Below are positions 32,992-40,382 of a DNA stretch of 42,562 nt, piece after piece; positions within the stretch are counted from its first letter, which is position 1, and each line of letters opens with the position of its first letter. Source of the DNA: Actinomycetota bacterium (GTDB lineage Bacteria > Actinomycetota > Acidimicrobiia > Acidimicrobiales > Ilumatobacteraceae). Where the stretch lies: contig VFYV01000016.1 of the NCBI GenBank assembly GCA_016871395.1, positions 1-42,562 of the forward strand, written 5' to 3'. The translations under genes were made by a program, and so were the position numbers. A model generated the notes under the pieces. That model searched no databases. It had not been told where the DNA came from and worked only from the letters and a program-made list of their open reading frames with translations.

Positions 32992-34920
32992 TCAGCGGGT
33001 GATGTGGCGCAGGAAATCCTCGACCTCGGAGCGGGTGGTGGAGCGGCGCATGGGCGGCATGGCGGCCAGAATTTCCCGGCGGTAGCCCTTCGTGCCGAGG
33101 CGCGGGTCGAAGACCGCCACCACGCCACGGTCCGTTGCGTTACGAATGAGTCGTCCGGTGGCCTGGGCCAACAAGGTGGCGGCTCGTGGAAGATCGATGT
33201 CGCGAAAGGCCCGATCCCCCAGGGCCTCTCGACGGGCACTGAGCAACGGATCATCGGGTCGGGGAAACGGGATGCGATCGAGGGTGACCAGAGAGAGCGT
33301 ACGCCCGGGGATGTCGATGCCCTGGAAAAAACTGGCCGTGGCGAACAGGCACGACGTCTCATCGTCGGAGAACATTCTCACCAGTCGGCCTCGTTGGTAT
33401 TCGTTCTGCGCCAAGATCGTGACGTCGAGACGTTTGCGCATCTCGACGACCGCAGCGTCCATGGCTCTGTAACTGGTGAACAGAGCCAGTGTTCGTCCGC
33501 CCGCCGCCGAAATGAGATGGAACAGTTCGTCGTGCATTTGCGAACTGAATTGTGCCGAGTTGGGATCAGGCAGCGAGGTCGAGCAATACAGCATCGAGTT
33601 CTCGGCATAATCGAAGGGACTCTCGACGTCGAGCATGTCGGTGTCGTCGGCGGAAAGTCCGATACGCATCGGCAAATTGGTGGGAATCGTGGCGCTGGTG
33701 AGAATCGACGGATGTTTCGACCAGATGCCCTGTCTCAGAATCGGGGCCACGTCGAGGGGTGCAATGTCCAGTTTGGGTCGTTCGGGGCGGCCGGTCACGA
33801 AGGGGACGAACGTGGAACCGATCGCCAGGGCTGCGTCGAGGGTGTCGGCGAGTCGCGTGGCCAACATTTGCGCGCGTAGTTTGCGCTGGTTCGAGTCGTC
33901 GTCCTTGGTCTCGATGCGTCGCAGTCCGTCGAGGGTGCTGCCCACCACTCGCCGTCCCGCGGCCAACACCTCGGCAACGCCCGCGGGTAGTGGTGCGCTC
34001 AGTCGGTTACCGAGATTCGGAGCCAGCACCTCGTTGAGCATCAGGCCCACGTCGGCGATTTCGCGTTGCAGTTTCGAATCATCGAGGATGCGTCGAACCG
34101 CCCCTGCGAAGTACGTGAAGCTGCCCTCTCCGATGGAGAAGCCGACGGTGTCACTCATGATGTCCTCGAGACCGTGGGCCTCGTCGACGATGACCACGTC
34201 GTGCTCGGGTAACACGGCCCCATCGGATGCGATGTGATTTCCGTACAAATGCGTGTTCACGACGATGATCTCGGCCTCGGCGGCGCGGGCGCGGGCCATC
34301 TCGGCGAAGCAACTGCCACCGACGGGGCACCGGTTGGCCCCCGGGCATTCCTCGCTGCCCACGGATACGGCCGAGGTCGCTCGTTCGGAGGGATTGAAAT
34401 CCAGGTCGGCGAAATCCCCGGTGGCGGAGGTGGCCGCCCAGGTGACGATGCGATCGATCTCGTGCTTGGTCGATGCCGAGAATTCGTCGAGATCGAGCAG
34501 TGTGGGGGAGTCGTTGCGCTTGTCCTTTCCGACCACCTGACCCGTCACCTCGGCGATTCGTTGACGGCACACGTAATTGCGTCGACCCTTCAATACGGCC
34601 CACGAGACCTCGTGTTCGAGGAAGTCACTCAGGGTCTCCACGAGGAAGGGAAGATCCTTCGTGGCTAGTTGATCCTGCAGAGCCTTGGTGGCGGTGGCCA
34701 CCACGGTGCGCTTGCCCGCGAGCATGGCCGGAACGAGGTAGGCGATGGTCTTACCCGTGCCGGTGCCGGCTTGAACCACCAGATGACGGCCCTCGGCGAT
34801 GGCTTGCTCGACCGCGGCCGCCATCTGACGCTGTCCCGGGCGAGCCTCAGCGGCGGGAAGAGCCGAGGTGGCGATCTCCATTGCGTCTCTGAGGGTTCGA
34901 CGCACGGGCGATTCTGACAC
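32992..34920 (-). CDS. dinG: DinG/XPD-type ATP-dependent DNA helicase with Fe-S cysteines
   Basis: A 642-residue superfamily-2 helicase of the Rad3/XPD/DinG group, 5'-3' on DNA. Walker A is AGTGTGKT (51-58) and the DEAH box is VDEAHG (245-250). Four Cys, at 118 (YVCRQ) and 192, 198 and 204 (ECPGANRCPVGGSC), match the iron-sulfur cluster set of the family. The C-terminal helicase blocks include SLVTLDRIPFPRPDDP and QATGRLIRN. No exonuclease domain is fused. The GTG start is fixed by TACCGT 6 bases upstream; longer frames run under the uppS gene. It probably acts in repair or R-loop and G4 removal. Confidence 0.9.
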   Translation of the reverse strand: MSESPVRRTLRDAMEIATSALPAAEARPGQRQMAAAVEQAIAEGRHLVVQAGTGTGKTIAYLVPAMLAGKRTVVATATKALQDQLATKDLPFLVETLSDFLEHEVSWAVLKGRRNYVCRQRIAEVTGQVVGKDKRNDSPTLLDLDEFSASTKHEIDRIVTWAATSATGDFADLDFNPSERATSAVSVGSEECPGANRCPVGGSCFAEMARARAAEAEIIVVNTHLYGNHIASDGAVLPEHDVVIVDEAHGLEDIMSDTVGFSIGEGSFTYFAGAVRRILDDSKLQREIADVGLMLNEVLAPNLGNRLSAPLPAGVAEVLAAGRRVVGSTLDGLRRIETKDDDSNQRKLRAQMLATRLADTLDAALAIGSTFVPFVTGRPERPKLDIAPLDVAPILRQGIWSKHPSILTSATIPTNLPMRIGLSADDTDMLDVESPFDYAENSMLYCSTSLPDPNSAQFSSQMHDELFHLISAAGGRTLALFTSYRAMDAAVVEMRKRLDVTILAQNEYQRGRLVRMFSDDETSCLFATASFFQGIDIPGRTLSLVTLDRIPFPRPDDPLLSARREALGDRAFRDIDLPRAATLLAQATGRLIRNATDRGVVAVFDPRLGTKGYRREILAAMPPMRRSTTRSEVEDFLRHITR

Positions 34921-34926
34921 GGCGAC

Positions 34927-34932
34927 ACGGTA
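34927..34932 (-). promoter_or_regulatory. -10 hexamer TACCGT, dinG-like gene
   Basis: Minus-strand TACCGT, 6 bases before the GTG at 34920. Confidence 0.55.
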
Positions 34933-34994
34933 CAGCAGACCCGAGTGGGCTCGTGGATCGCCGGGCGGCCGACTCGATTCGGTGTGAGCGGCAG

Positions 34995-35666
34995 TCAGCG
35001 CGGTGTCGAGGCCGCGCGACGAGCCAAGGCGATGGCGTCGGCGAGATCGCTCGACGAATAGTCGGGCCAGGCCGCTTCGGCGAACGAGATGGGAGCGCCC
35101 TGCGACTGCCACAGGAGGAAGTTCGAGACCCGCGTCTCACCTGACGTTCGAACGAGGACGTCGACCGGCGCAAGGTCGGGGTCGTAGAGGCAGGAGCCGA
35201 TCGAATCAGCGGTGATGGCCCGTCCGCTTCGTCGAAGGGTTTCGGCGGCGTGGGCGATCTCGGTGCGGCTGCCGTAATCGAAAGCCACCGTCAGGGTCAT
35301 CCCGGTGTTCTTTTCGGTGTCTCTGATGGCCTTGGTGATCGCGCGCTGCACGTAGCGCGGAGTTCTCGCCGAACGGTCGCCGAATGGCCGCCCGATCCAA
35401 CGCACGCGTACGTTCGCATCGTTCAATTCGGCGATTCGACCGAACAACTTCTCGTGCAGACCCAGGATGTGGCGCACCTCCCGACGTGGTCGCACCCAGT
35501 TCTCGGTCGAGAAACCAAAAACCGTCAGGTGATCGACGTTCAGTCGCACCGCTTCACGAACGACGGCAGCCAGATTCTCCTCACCCGCCGTATGGCCGGC
35601 GGTTCGCGGGAGGCCTCGTTGTCGAGCCCATCGACCGTTCCCATCCATGATGCAGGCGACATGCAT
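34995..35666 (-). CDS. uppS: cis-prenyltransferase catalytic subunit (UppS-like, lacking RxG tail)
   Basis: A 223-residue Z-type prenyl diphosphate synthase, making the undecaprenyl or a shorter cis-prenyl carrier from isopentenyl diphosphate. Present: MDGNGRWA (7-14) with catalytic Asp8, GFSTENW (51-57), and RTSGETRVSNFLLWQ (173-187). Missing: the Glu of the usual WQxAYAELYF block (here WQSQGAPISF, 186-195) and the C-terminal RERRFGG tail (here it ends DAIALARRAASTPR). In E. coli UppS that Glu is a magnesium ligand and the RxG element contacts the diphosphate. Both missing parts occur in the divergent neighbour at 35,743. The start is the ATG 6 bases after TACGGT; the protein is short for UppS (about 250). 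I infer that it needs the partner subunit. Confidence 0.9.
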   Translation of the reverse strand: MHVACIMDGNGRWARQRGLPRTAGHTAGEENLAAVVREAVRLNVDHLTVFGFSTENWVRPRREVRHILGLHEKLFGRIAELNDANVRVRWIGRPFGDRSARTPRYVQRAITKAIRDTEKNTGMTLTVAFDYGSRTEIAHAAETLRRSGRAITADSIGSCLYDPDLAPVDVLVRTSGETRVSNFLLWQSQGAPISFAEAAWPDYSSSDLADAIALARRAASTPR

Positions 35667-35742
35667 GGAGGCACCGTACATCGTCGAAGTGGTCGACCGT
35701 CGGAGCCGCCGAGTGCCCCCACCCGTCGGTAACAATGGGAGT
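35667..35742. promoter_or_regulatory. bidirectional leaderless promoter region of the cis-prenyltransferase pair
   Basis: Seventy-six bases separate the two divergent starts. On the minus strand TACGGT (35678-35673) is 6 bases before the uppS ATG. On the plus strand AACAAT (35731-35736) is 6 bases before the partner GTG at 35743. Shared control would keep the two subunits balanced. Confidence 0.5.
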
Positions 35743-36303
35743 GTGTTCAGTCGCATGAAACGTCGCCGCGGGGTCAAGGTTCCGAATCCGGGAAGCCACT
35801 TGCACCATGTGGTGATCGCTGGTGGGGAACTCGATGACTGGGAGGCGATGTCCCCTGATCTATGGACGAGTCGGGTCACGATGCTGGCCACCGTGGCTGC
35901 GGACCATGGTGCTCGCTGGGTCACGGTTTTCCCGTTCGGCGCTCGTCCGGTGCCCGATTGCCCGATGACGACGGTGTCGAGCGAAGTCGCCGGGGTGCGC
36001 GTCCAGGTGACTCCCCATGCTGACGGGCGCCGGCGTATCGCTGAGATCCTGCGGGGTGCCACGGACGTCGAATTCGACGAGCAGTCGGTCGAGGAACTCC
36101 TGCACGGCGAGGCCGGTGAGCCCGATCTGGTCGTCGTGCTGGGAAGTGATGACCGCCTGCCACCGTCGTTGGTGTGGGAGTTGGCCTACAGCGAGTTGGT
36201 GTTCGTGCCCGTCGAGTGGTCCGTCCTCGATGGAGCGCAACTGGACGATGCGCTCAGGGCGTACCTCGGGCGTGAGCGTCGATTCGGTGGAGTCGATGAA
36301 TGA
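35743..36303 (+). CDS. degenerate cis-prenyltransferase homologue, NgBR/Nus1-like putative partner subunit
   Basis: A 186-residue protein that I read as a full-length but catalytically dead UppS relative. HLHHVVIAGGELDDW (19-33) takes the place of HVACIMDGNGRW, so the catalytic Asp and P-loop residues are gone. WVTVFPFGARPV matches the LTVFGFSTENW region. EPDLVVVLGSDDRLPPSLVWELAYSELVFVPVEW (126-159) aligns with DVLVRTSGETRVSNFLLWQ..., with RTSGE replaced by LGSDD. It retains AYSEL (148-152) and ends with GRERRFGG (176-183), the tail conserved in canonical UppS and known as the RxG motif in the eukaryotic NgBR subunit. The basic MKRRRG start suggests membrane or RNA contact. GTG 35743 is chosen from the AACAAT spacing; ATG 35755 is the alternative. 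The stop overlaps recO as ATGA. Confidence 0.8.
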   Translation: MFSRMKRRRGVKVPNPGSHLHHVVIAGGELDDWEAMSPDLWTSRVTMLATVAADHGARWVTVFPFGARPVPDCPMTTVSSEVAGVRVQVTPHADGRRRIAEILRGATDVEFDEQSVEELLHGEAGEPDLVVVLGSDDRLPPSLVWELAYSELVFVPVEWSVLDGAQLDDALRAYLGRERRFGGVDE

Positions 36304-37070
36304 CCAGTCGTTTGTATCGGGACCGGGGAATCGTTCTACGCACCTACAAATCCGGCGAGGCTGACCGCATCATCGTGTTTCTCACGGAGAACAACGGGAA
36401 GGTGCGGGCCATCGCCAAGGGCGTTCGCAAGACGAGGTCGCGGTTCGGTGGTCGGCTCGAGCCGTTGTCGTTGTTGGATGTCCAGTTCCATCGGGGTCGT
36501 GAACTCGACATCGTGAATCAAGTGGAGACGGTGGACAGCACCAACAAAGTGTTCGGTGATCTGGATTCCATGAGCGAAGGGATCGCCGTTCTCGAAGCGG
36601 TCGATCAGATGGTTCCCGATCGCGAGCCGGTTCCCCATCTGTACCGAATGCTCCTGGGCGTTCGGCGTACCTTGCTGACGCGTCCGTCGCCGCTGGTGGT
36701 GCCGGCCTTCCTGTGGAAGTTGCTGGCGTCCGAGGGTGTCCATCCGGTGCTCGATCGCTGTTCGTCGTGCGGTGAGCCTCCCGCGGGCGGCACCGAGTTC
36801 GGCACCTTCGACGTCCGACACGGGGGAGTGACGTGTTCGGCCTGTCGTTCGGGTGCGCCGGTCAGTGGGCCGGCGCTCGAGCTGATGCGCGAGATTCTCG
36901 GAGGGCGACTCGGAGACGCCTTGGACCGAGCGTTTCACCCGTCGGGTCAAACCCTCGACGACCCGGTGATCAACGAGGTATCGAATCTGGCGACGCGCGC
37001 CTTCGAACATCACGTGGAGAGGCGCCTGAAGTCGGTTTCCATCTTCGAGCGCCACGATTCGGGTCGGTGA
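36300..37070 (+). CDS. recO: DNA repair protein RecO
   Basis: A 256-residue recombination mediator that works with RecF/RecR to load RecA on gaps. The N-terminal OB-fold is LYRDRGIVLRTYKSGEADRIIVFLTENNGKVRAIAKGVRK, a strong RecO signature (shown here by its blocks YRDRGIVL, GEADRII and KGVRK). A C4 zinc site is made by RCSSCGE and TCSACRS in the helical C-terminal domain. The ATG overlaps the stop of the cis-prenyltransferase homologue (ATGA), so the two are translationally coupled. recO is commonly next to uppS and era in Actinobacteria, which supports the prenyltransferase reading of its partner. Confidence 0.94.
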   Translation: MTSRLYRDRGIVLRTYKSGEADRIIVFLTENNGKVRAIAKGVRKTRSRFGGRLEPLSLLDVQFHRGRELDIVNQVETVDSTNKVFGDLDSMSEGIAVLEAVDQMVPDREPVPHLYRMLLGVRRTLLTRPSPLVVPAFLWKLLASEGVHPVLDRCSSCGEPPAGGTEFGTFDVRHGGVTCSACRSGAPVSGPALELMREILGGRLGDALDRAFHPSGQTLDDPVINEVSNLATRAFEHHVERRLKSVSIFERHDSGR

Positions 37071-37087
37071 ACAGCGGGTCGTCCCTC

Positions 37088-37093
37088 TAGCCT
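37088..37093 (+). promoter_or_regulatory. -10 hexamer TAGCCT, glycyl-tRNA synthetase
   Basis: TAGCCT, 8 bases before the ATG at 37102. Confidence 0.55.
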
Positions 37094-37101
37094 TTTTCAC
37101 C

Positions 37102-38412
37102 ATGGCGGCCTCGGACCTCGACCAGATCGTCAACCTGTGCAAGCGTCGGGGGTTCGTCTACCCGTCCGCCGAGATCTACGGTGGGTTCCGCAGTTCCTAC
37201 GATTACGGCCCGCTCGGTTCGTTGATGCTGCGCAACGTGCGCGAGTCGTGGGTTCGCACGATGGTGCAGAAGCGCGACGACGTGGTGTTGATCGACGCGG
37301 CCATCCTCGGTCCCCCGCAGGTGTTCGAGGCCAGTGGTCACTTGGCGAATTTCAGTGACCCCTTGGTCGATTGCAAGAAGTGCAAACAACGTTTTCGCGA
37401 GGATCACTTGGACAACCCCTCGGTCTGCCCCAATTGTGGCTCGGTGGGAACCCTCACCCAGGCACGAGCTTTCAATCTGATGTTCAAGACCTTCGCCGGA
37501 CCGGTGGAAGGGTCCGGTGCCGAGGTCTACCTGCGTCCGGAGACCGCTCAGGGAATGTTCGTGAACTTCACCAACGTTTTGCAGACCAGTCGCAAGAAGC
37601 CCCCGTTCGGCATCGCACAAGTCGGCAAGAGTTTCCGAAACGAGATCACTCCCGGAAACTTCATTTTCCGCACACGAGAATTCGAACAAATGGAGTTGGA
37701 GTTTTTCGTCCCGCCAGCCGAGGGTCCGCGGTGGTACGAGTATTGGTGCAACGCACGCATGCAGTGGTACGTGGATCTCGGTATCCCGGCCCACATGCTC
37801 CGTTTGCGGGCCCACGACGCCGACGAGTTGTCTCACTACTCGGCGGGCACCTCCGACGTCGAATTCGCCTACCCGTGGGGCTGGGGAGAGTTGGAAGGCA
37901 TCGCCCAACGCACGAATTTCGACCTGAACCAACACGCCACGCATTCGGGACAGAGGCTGGAGTATTTCGATCAATCGACCAACGAACGCTACGTGCCGTT
38001 CGTGATCGAGCCGGCCGCGGGTGTGAATCGCGCGATGGCCGCCTTCTTGTTGGCCGCCTACGAGGAACAGCAGATGGGAGACGAGGTGCGCACCGTTCTG
38101 CACCTGCACCCTCGCTTGGCTCCGTGCAAGATCGCCGTGCTCCCGCTCAGTAAAAAGGACTCGCTCACACCGTTGGCCCGCTCCATCTTCGAGTCTCTGG
38201 CAGAGCACTACATGGTCGACTACGACGACACTCAGTCCATCGGCAAGCGGTATCGGCGCCAGGACGAGATCGGCACCCCGGTGTGCGTGACGGTGGACTT
38301 CGACTCGCTCGATGATCGGGCCGTCACGATTCGGGATCGAGACTCCATGGAACAGACCCGCGTCCCCATCGTCGATCTTCGATCAGAAATCGGGTCCCGC
38401 CTGGGTTTCTGA
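37102..38412 (+). CDS. glyS: glycyl-tRNA synthetase, alpha2 type
   Basis: A 436-residue class II aminoacyl-tRNA synthetase of the homodimeric (eukaryote-like) form. Motif 1 region is YGGFRSSYDYGPLG. A CKKCKQRF...CPNCG pair (C-x2-C and C-x2-C) forms a zinc-binding insert. RPETAQGMFVNF, GKSFRNEITP (motif 2) and PAAGVNRAMAAFLL (motif 3) follow, and the C-terminal anticodon-binding domain starts near LAPCKIAVLPL. The length matches actinobacterial GlyRS. Start supported by a leaderless hexamer. Confidence 0.96.
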   Translation: MAASDLDQIVNLCKRRGFVYPSAEIYGGFRSSYDYGPLGSLMLRNVRESWVRTMVQKRDDVVLIDAAILGPPQVFEASGHLANFSDPLVDCKKCKQRFREDHLDNPSVCPNCGSVGTLTQARAFNLMFKTFAGPVEGSGAEVYLRPETAQGMFVNFTNVLQTSRKKPPFGIAQVGKSFRNEITPGNFIFRTREFEQMELEFFVPPAEGPRWYEYWCNARMQWYVDLGIPAHMLRLRAHDADELSHYSAGTSDVEFAYPWGWGELEGIAQRTNFDLNQHATHSGQRLEYFDQSTNERYVPFVIEPAAGVNRAMAAFLLAAYEEQQMGDEVRTVLHLHPRLAPCKIAVLPLSKKDSLTPLARSIFESLAEHYMVDYDDTQSIGKRYRRQDEIGTPVCVTVDFDSLDDRAVTIRDRDSMEQTRVPIVDLRSEIGSRLGF

Positions 38413-38429
38413 CCATTGGGTTCGAGGTC

Positions 38430-38435
38430 TACCCT
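38430..38435 (+). promoter_or_regulatory. possible -10 hexamer TACCCT with 5' leader
   Basis: TACCCT lies 42 bases before the ATG at 38478. Unlike other hexamers here, it would give a transcript with a leader and a good ribosome site (AGGAGGG). Confidence 0.35.
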
Positions 38436-38477
38436 GTGAGGACTGGCCCGAAAGTGGGTCGAAACTCAGGAGGGAAC

Positions 38478-38783
38478 ATGTCCAAGGTCGCCGTCATCGC
38501 CAAGATCCCCGCTCAGGAGGGAAAGCGCGCGGATCTCGCTCGCGCCCTGCAGACGGCGCTCGACACCGCCCAGAGTGAACCGGGCACGGAAACCTACATT
38601 CTCCTCGAGGACGCGTCCGACGCGAACCTGTTGTGGATGTTCGAGATGTACACCGACCAAGAGGCGCTGACGGTTCACATGGGATCTGAAGCGTTCAAGG
38701 CCCTCGGACCGGCGATCATGCCGTTCCTGGCTGGTCGTCCCGAGTTGATTTTCGTGTCTCCTGTTGGTGGCAAGGGCGCCTGA
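38478..38783 (+). CDS. ABM-fold (antibiotic biosynthesis monooxygenase-like) protein
   Basis: A 101-residue dimeric-ferredoxin-fold protein of the ABM/YgiN type. It starts KVAVIAKIPAQEGKRADL, continues GTETYILLEDASDANLLWMFEMYTDQEALTVHMGSEAF, and ends LIFVSPVGG. Family members are heme-free quinol or polyketide monooxygenases or unknown stress proteins. The ATG has AGGAGGG five bases upstream; an in-frame GTG at 38436 directly abuts the hexamer and is rejected. The trpC start follows its stop by two bases, so the two are probably co-transcribed, although no tryptophan role is known for this fold. Confidence 0.8.
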   Translation: MSKVAVIAKIPAQEGKRADLARALQTALDTAQSEPGTETYILLEDASDANLLWMFEMYTDQEALTVHMGSEAFKALGPAIMPFLAGRPELIFVSPVGGKGA

Positions 38784-38785
38784 TC

Positions 38786-39577
38786 TTGTCCTCGCCCGCG
38801 ACGTACCTCGACCGCATCGTCGATTGGCATCGTCGTCGGGCCGCTGACGACCGGCGAAACCGCGACGACCTCGTCGCTCGCTGTCTCACGATGTCGCCGA
38901 CCCGGGGGTTTCGCTCGCGTGTGGCGACCGACGCGGTGAGCGGCCTGAGCGTGATCACCGAGATCAAGCGTCGATCGCCATCCCTCGGTGATCTCAACGT
39001 CGATCTCGACCCGGCTCAGATGGCCACGAGTTATCTCGAGGGGGGTGCGAGTTGCCTGTCGGTGTTGACCGACGCCGAGTTCTTCGGCGGCTCGATTCAG
39101 GACCTACAGATCGCCTCGGTCGCCAGTGGATTACCCGTCCTGCGCAAGGACTTCACGGTGAGTGCCCTCGACGTGCTCGACGCCCGGTTGATGGGTGCCG
39201 ACTGCGTTCTCCTGATCGCGGCGGCACTGAACGACCGCGAGTTGGCCGAGTTCCACGAGTTGGCCCGGGCCGTTGGTTTGGATGCGTTGGTCGAAATCCA
39301 CGACGAGGTCGAGTTGGAGCGGGCCGTGGAAGTGGGAGCCGTTCTGATCGGAGTGAACCAACGCGACCTGGTCACCTTCCGCGTCGACCACGAACGTGCT
39401 CTTCGGATGGGCTCGATCATGCCCGATTCGGTCGTTCGGGTGGCCGAGAGCGGAGTGCGGGGCGCGCCCGATGCCCGCTCGTTGCGCGACGCCGGCTTTC
39501 AGGCGGTTCTGGTTGGCGAGAGTGTCGTCACCGCGAGTGATCCTCGGGCCGCCGTGCGCGAGTTGCGCTGCGTCTGA
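38786..39577 (+). CDS. trpC: indole-3-glycerol phosphate synthase
   Basis: A 263-residue TIM-barrel enzyme closing the indole ring from CdRP. The VITEIKRRSPSLG block carries the catalytic Lys, VLRKDFTV the second Lys, LVEIHDE the Glu and IGVNQRDL the Asn, and AESGV follows near the phosphate site. The start is TTG, two bases after the stop of the ABM gene; no better start is in frame nearby. A dedicated trpF follows after 52 bases. Confidence 0.94.
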   Translation: MSSPATYLDRIVDWHRRRAADDRRNRDDLVARCLTMSPTRGFRSRVATDAVSGLSVITEIKRRSPSLGDLNVDLDPAQMATSYLEGGASCLSVLTDAEFFGGSIQDLQIASVASGLPVLRKDFTVSALDVLDARLMGADCVLLIAAALNDRELAEFHELARAVGLDALVEIHDEVELERAVEVGAVLIGVNQRDLVTFRVDHERALRMGSIMPDSVVRVAESGVRGAPDARSLRDAGFQAVLVGESVVTASDPRAAVRELRCV

Positions 39578-39615
39578 CCGAGGGTAATTCATGTACTGAC
39601 GTCGTCGAGGGGCGG

Positions 39616-39621
39616 TACCCT
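39616..39621 (+). promoter_or_regulatory. -10 hexamer TACCCT, internal trp promoter before trpF
   Basis: TACCCT, 8 bases before the trpF ATG at 39630, so trpF-trpB-trpA may have their own leaderless transcript. Confidence 0.5.
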
Positions 39622-39629
39622 CTCGACTG

Positions 39630-40283
39630 ATGTTCGTGAAGATCTGCGGAATCACGTCCGAGGACGATGCTCTGCTCGCCGTGGCCATGGGAGCCGACGC
39701 GGTGGGATTCGTCTTCGCGCCGTCACCGCGCCAGGTTTCACCTCAGGTCGTCTATGACATCACCCGTCGTTTGCCGCCCGAAATCCTCACGGTCGGTGTG
39801 TTCAAGGACGAACTCTCGGATCGCATCTTCGATGTCGTTTCCCGCTCGGGGGTGAAGGCGGTGCAACTGCACGGCCAAGAACCGGCCAGCACCGTTGCGG
39901 CCGTGTCCGAGACCGTTCGCTGGGTGATCAAGTCGGTGGTGGCCGGCAGCCGAGAGGCCCGTATCGCGAACCAATACGGAACCGATCTGATCCTGGTCGA
40001 CGCCCCGCAAGCCGGCTCGGGACGGGTCTTCGATTGGTCGTTGGTGGATCAAATACCGTCGGGGATCCGTTTGATTCTGGCCGGCGGCTTGACCCCGGAG
40101 AACGTGGCCTCGGCGGTGGAGTACGTGAACCCCTGGGGGGTGGACGTCTCCTCCGGCGTCGAGTCGTCGGGTGGACGTAAGGATCCGCTGAAGGTGAAGC
40201 GCTTCATCGAGAACGCCCGTGCCGCGGCCCCCGCCGAGTTCGAGGGTGGCGGCGACTTCCCGTACGACTGGGCCGACGAATAA
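39630..40283 (+). CDS. trpF: phosphoribosylanthranilate isomerase
   Basis: A 217-residue TIM-barrel enzyme. VKICGI at the N-terminus carries the catalytic Cys, [12 protein letters not shown] binds phosphate, VQLHGQE follows, and [17 protein letters not shown] carries the catalytic Asp. [10 protein letters not shown] and [15 protein letters not shown] complete the phosphate loop. Mycobacterium and Streptomyces lack trpF and use the bifunctional PriA instead, so a separate trpF here is notable. Confidence 0.94.
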   Translation: MFVKICGITSEDDALLAVAMGADAVGFVFAPSPRQVSPQVVYDITRRLPPEILTVGVFKDELSDRIFDVVSRSGVKAVQLHGQEPASTVAAVSETVRWVIKSVVAGSREARIANQYGTDLILVDAPQAGSGRVFDWSLVDQIPSGIRLILAGGLTPENVASAVEYVNPWGVDVSSGVESSGGRKDPLKVKRFIENARAAAPAEFEGGGDFPYDWADE

Positions 40284-40319
40284 CACACCGCGATCGACAA
40301 ACGACTGTGCTCTTTCGGT

Positions 40320-40382
40320 GTGGGAGTGCGAACATGGAGGGGTGCGCACGGGGCGCACCGTTGGTCTTTGGAGATTCGATGA
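40320..40382 (+). CDS. possible 20-codon Trp-containing leader ORF before trpB
   Basis: A GTG at 40320 opens 20 codons with Trp at positions 6 and 15 and a TGA (40380-40382) that overlaps the trpB ATG as ATGA. A 7-bp hairpin lies between the two Trp codons. No TANNNT hexamer fits this GTG. An attenuation or coupling role is possible, but chance cannot be excluded. Confidence 0.25.
   Translation: MGVRTWRGAHGAHRWSLEIR
40341..40359 (+). promoter_or_regulatory. 7-bp GC-rich hairpin upstream of trpB
   Basis: GGTGCGC (40341-40347), loop ACGGG, GCGCACC (40353-40359); a perfect stem followed by GTTGGTCTTT. It sits 20 bases before the trpB ATG and just before its GGAG ribosome site, so it could act as an attenuator or translational gate. 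Confidence 0.45.

Noticed and set aside
38430-38438. Leaderless start at GTG 38436 for the ABM-fold gene
   Set aside because: The GTG touches the TACCCT hexamer with no spacer, while the ATG at 38478 has AGGAGGG and begins the conserved fold.
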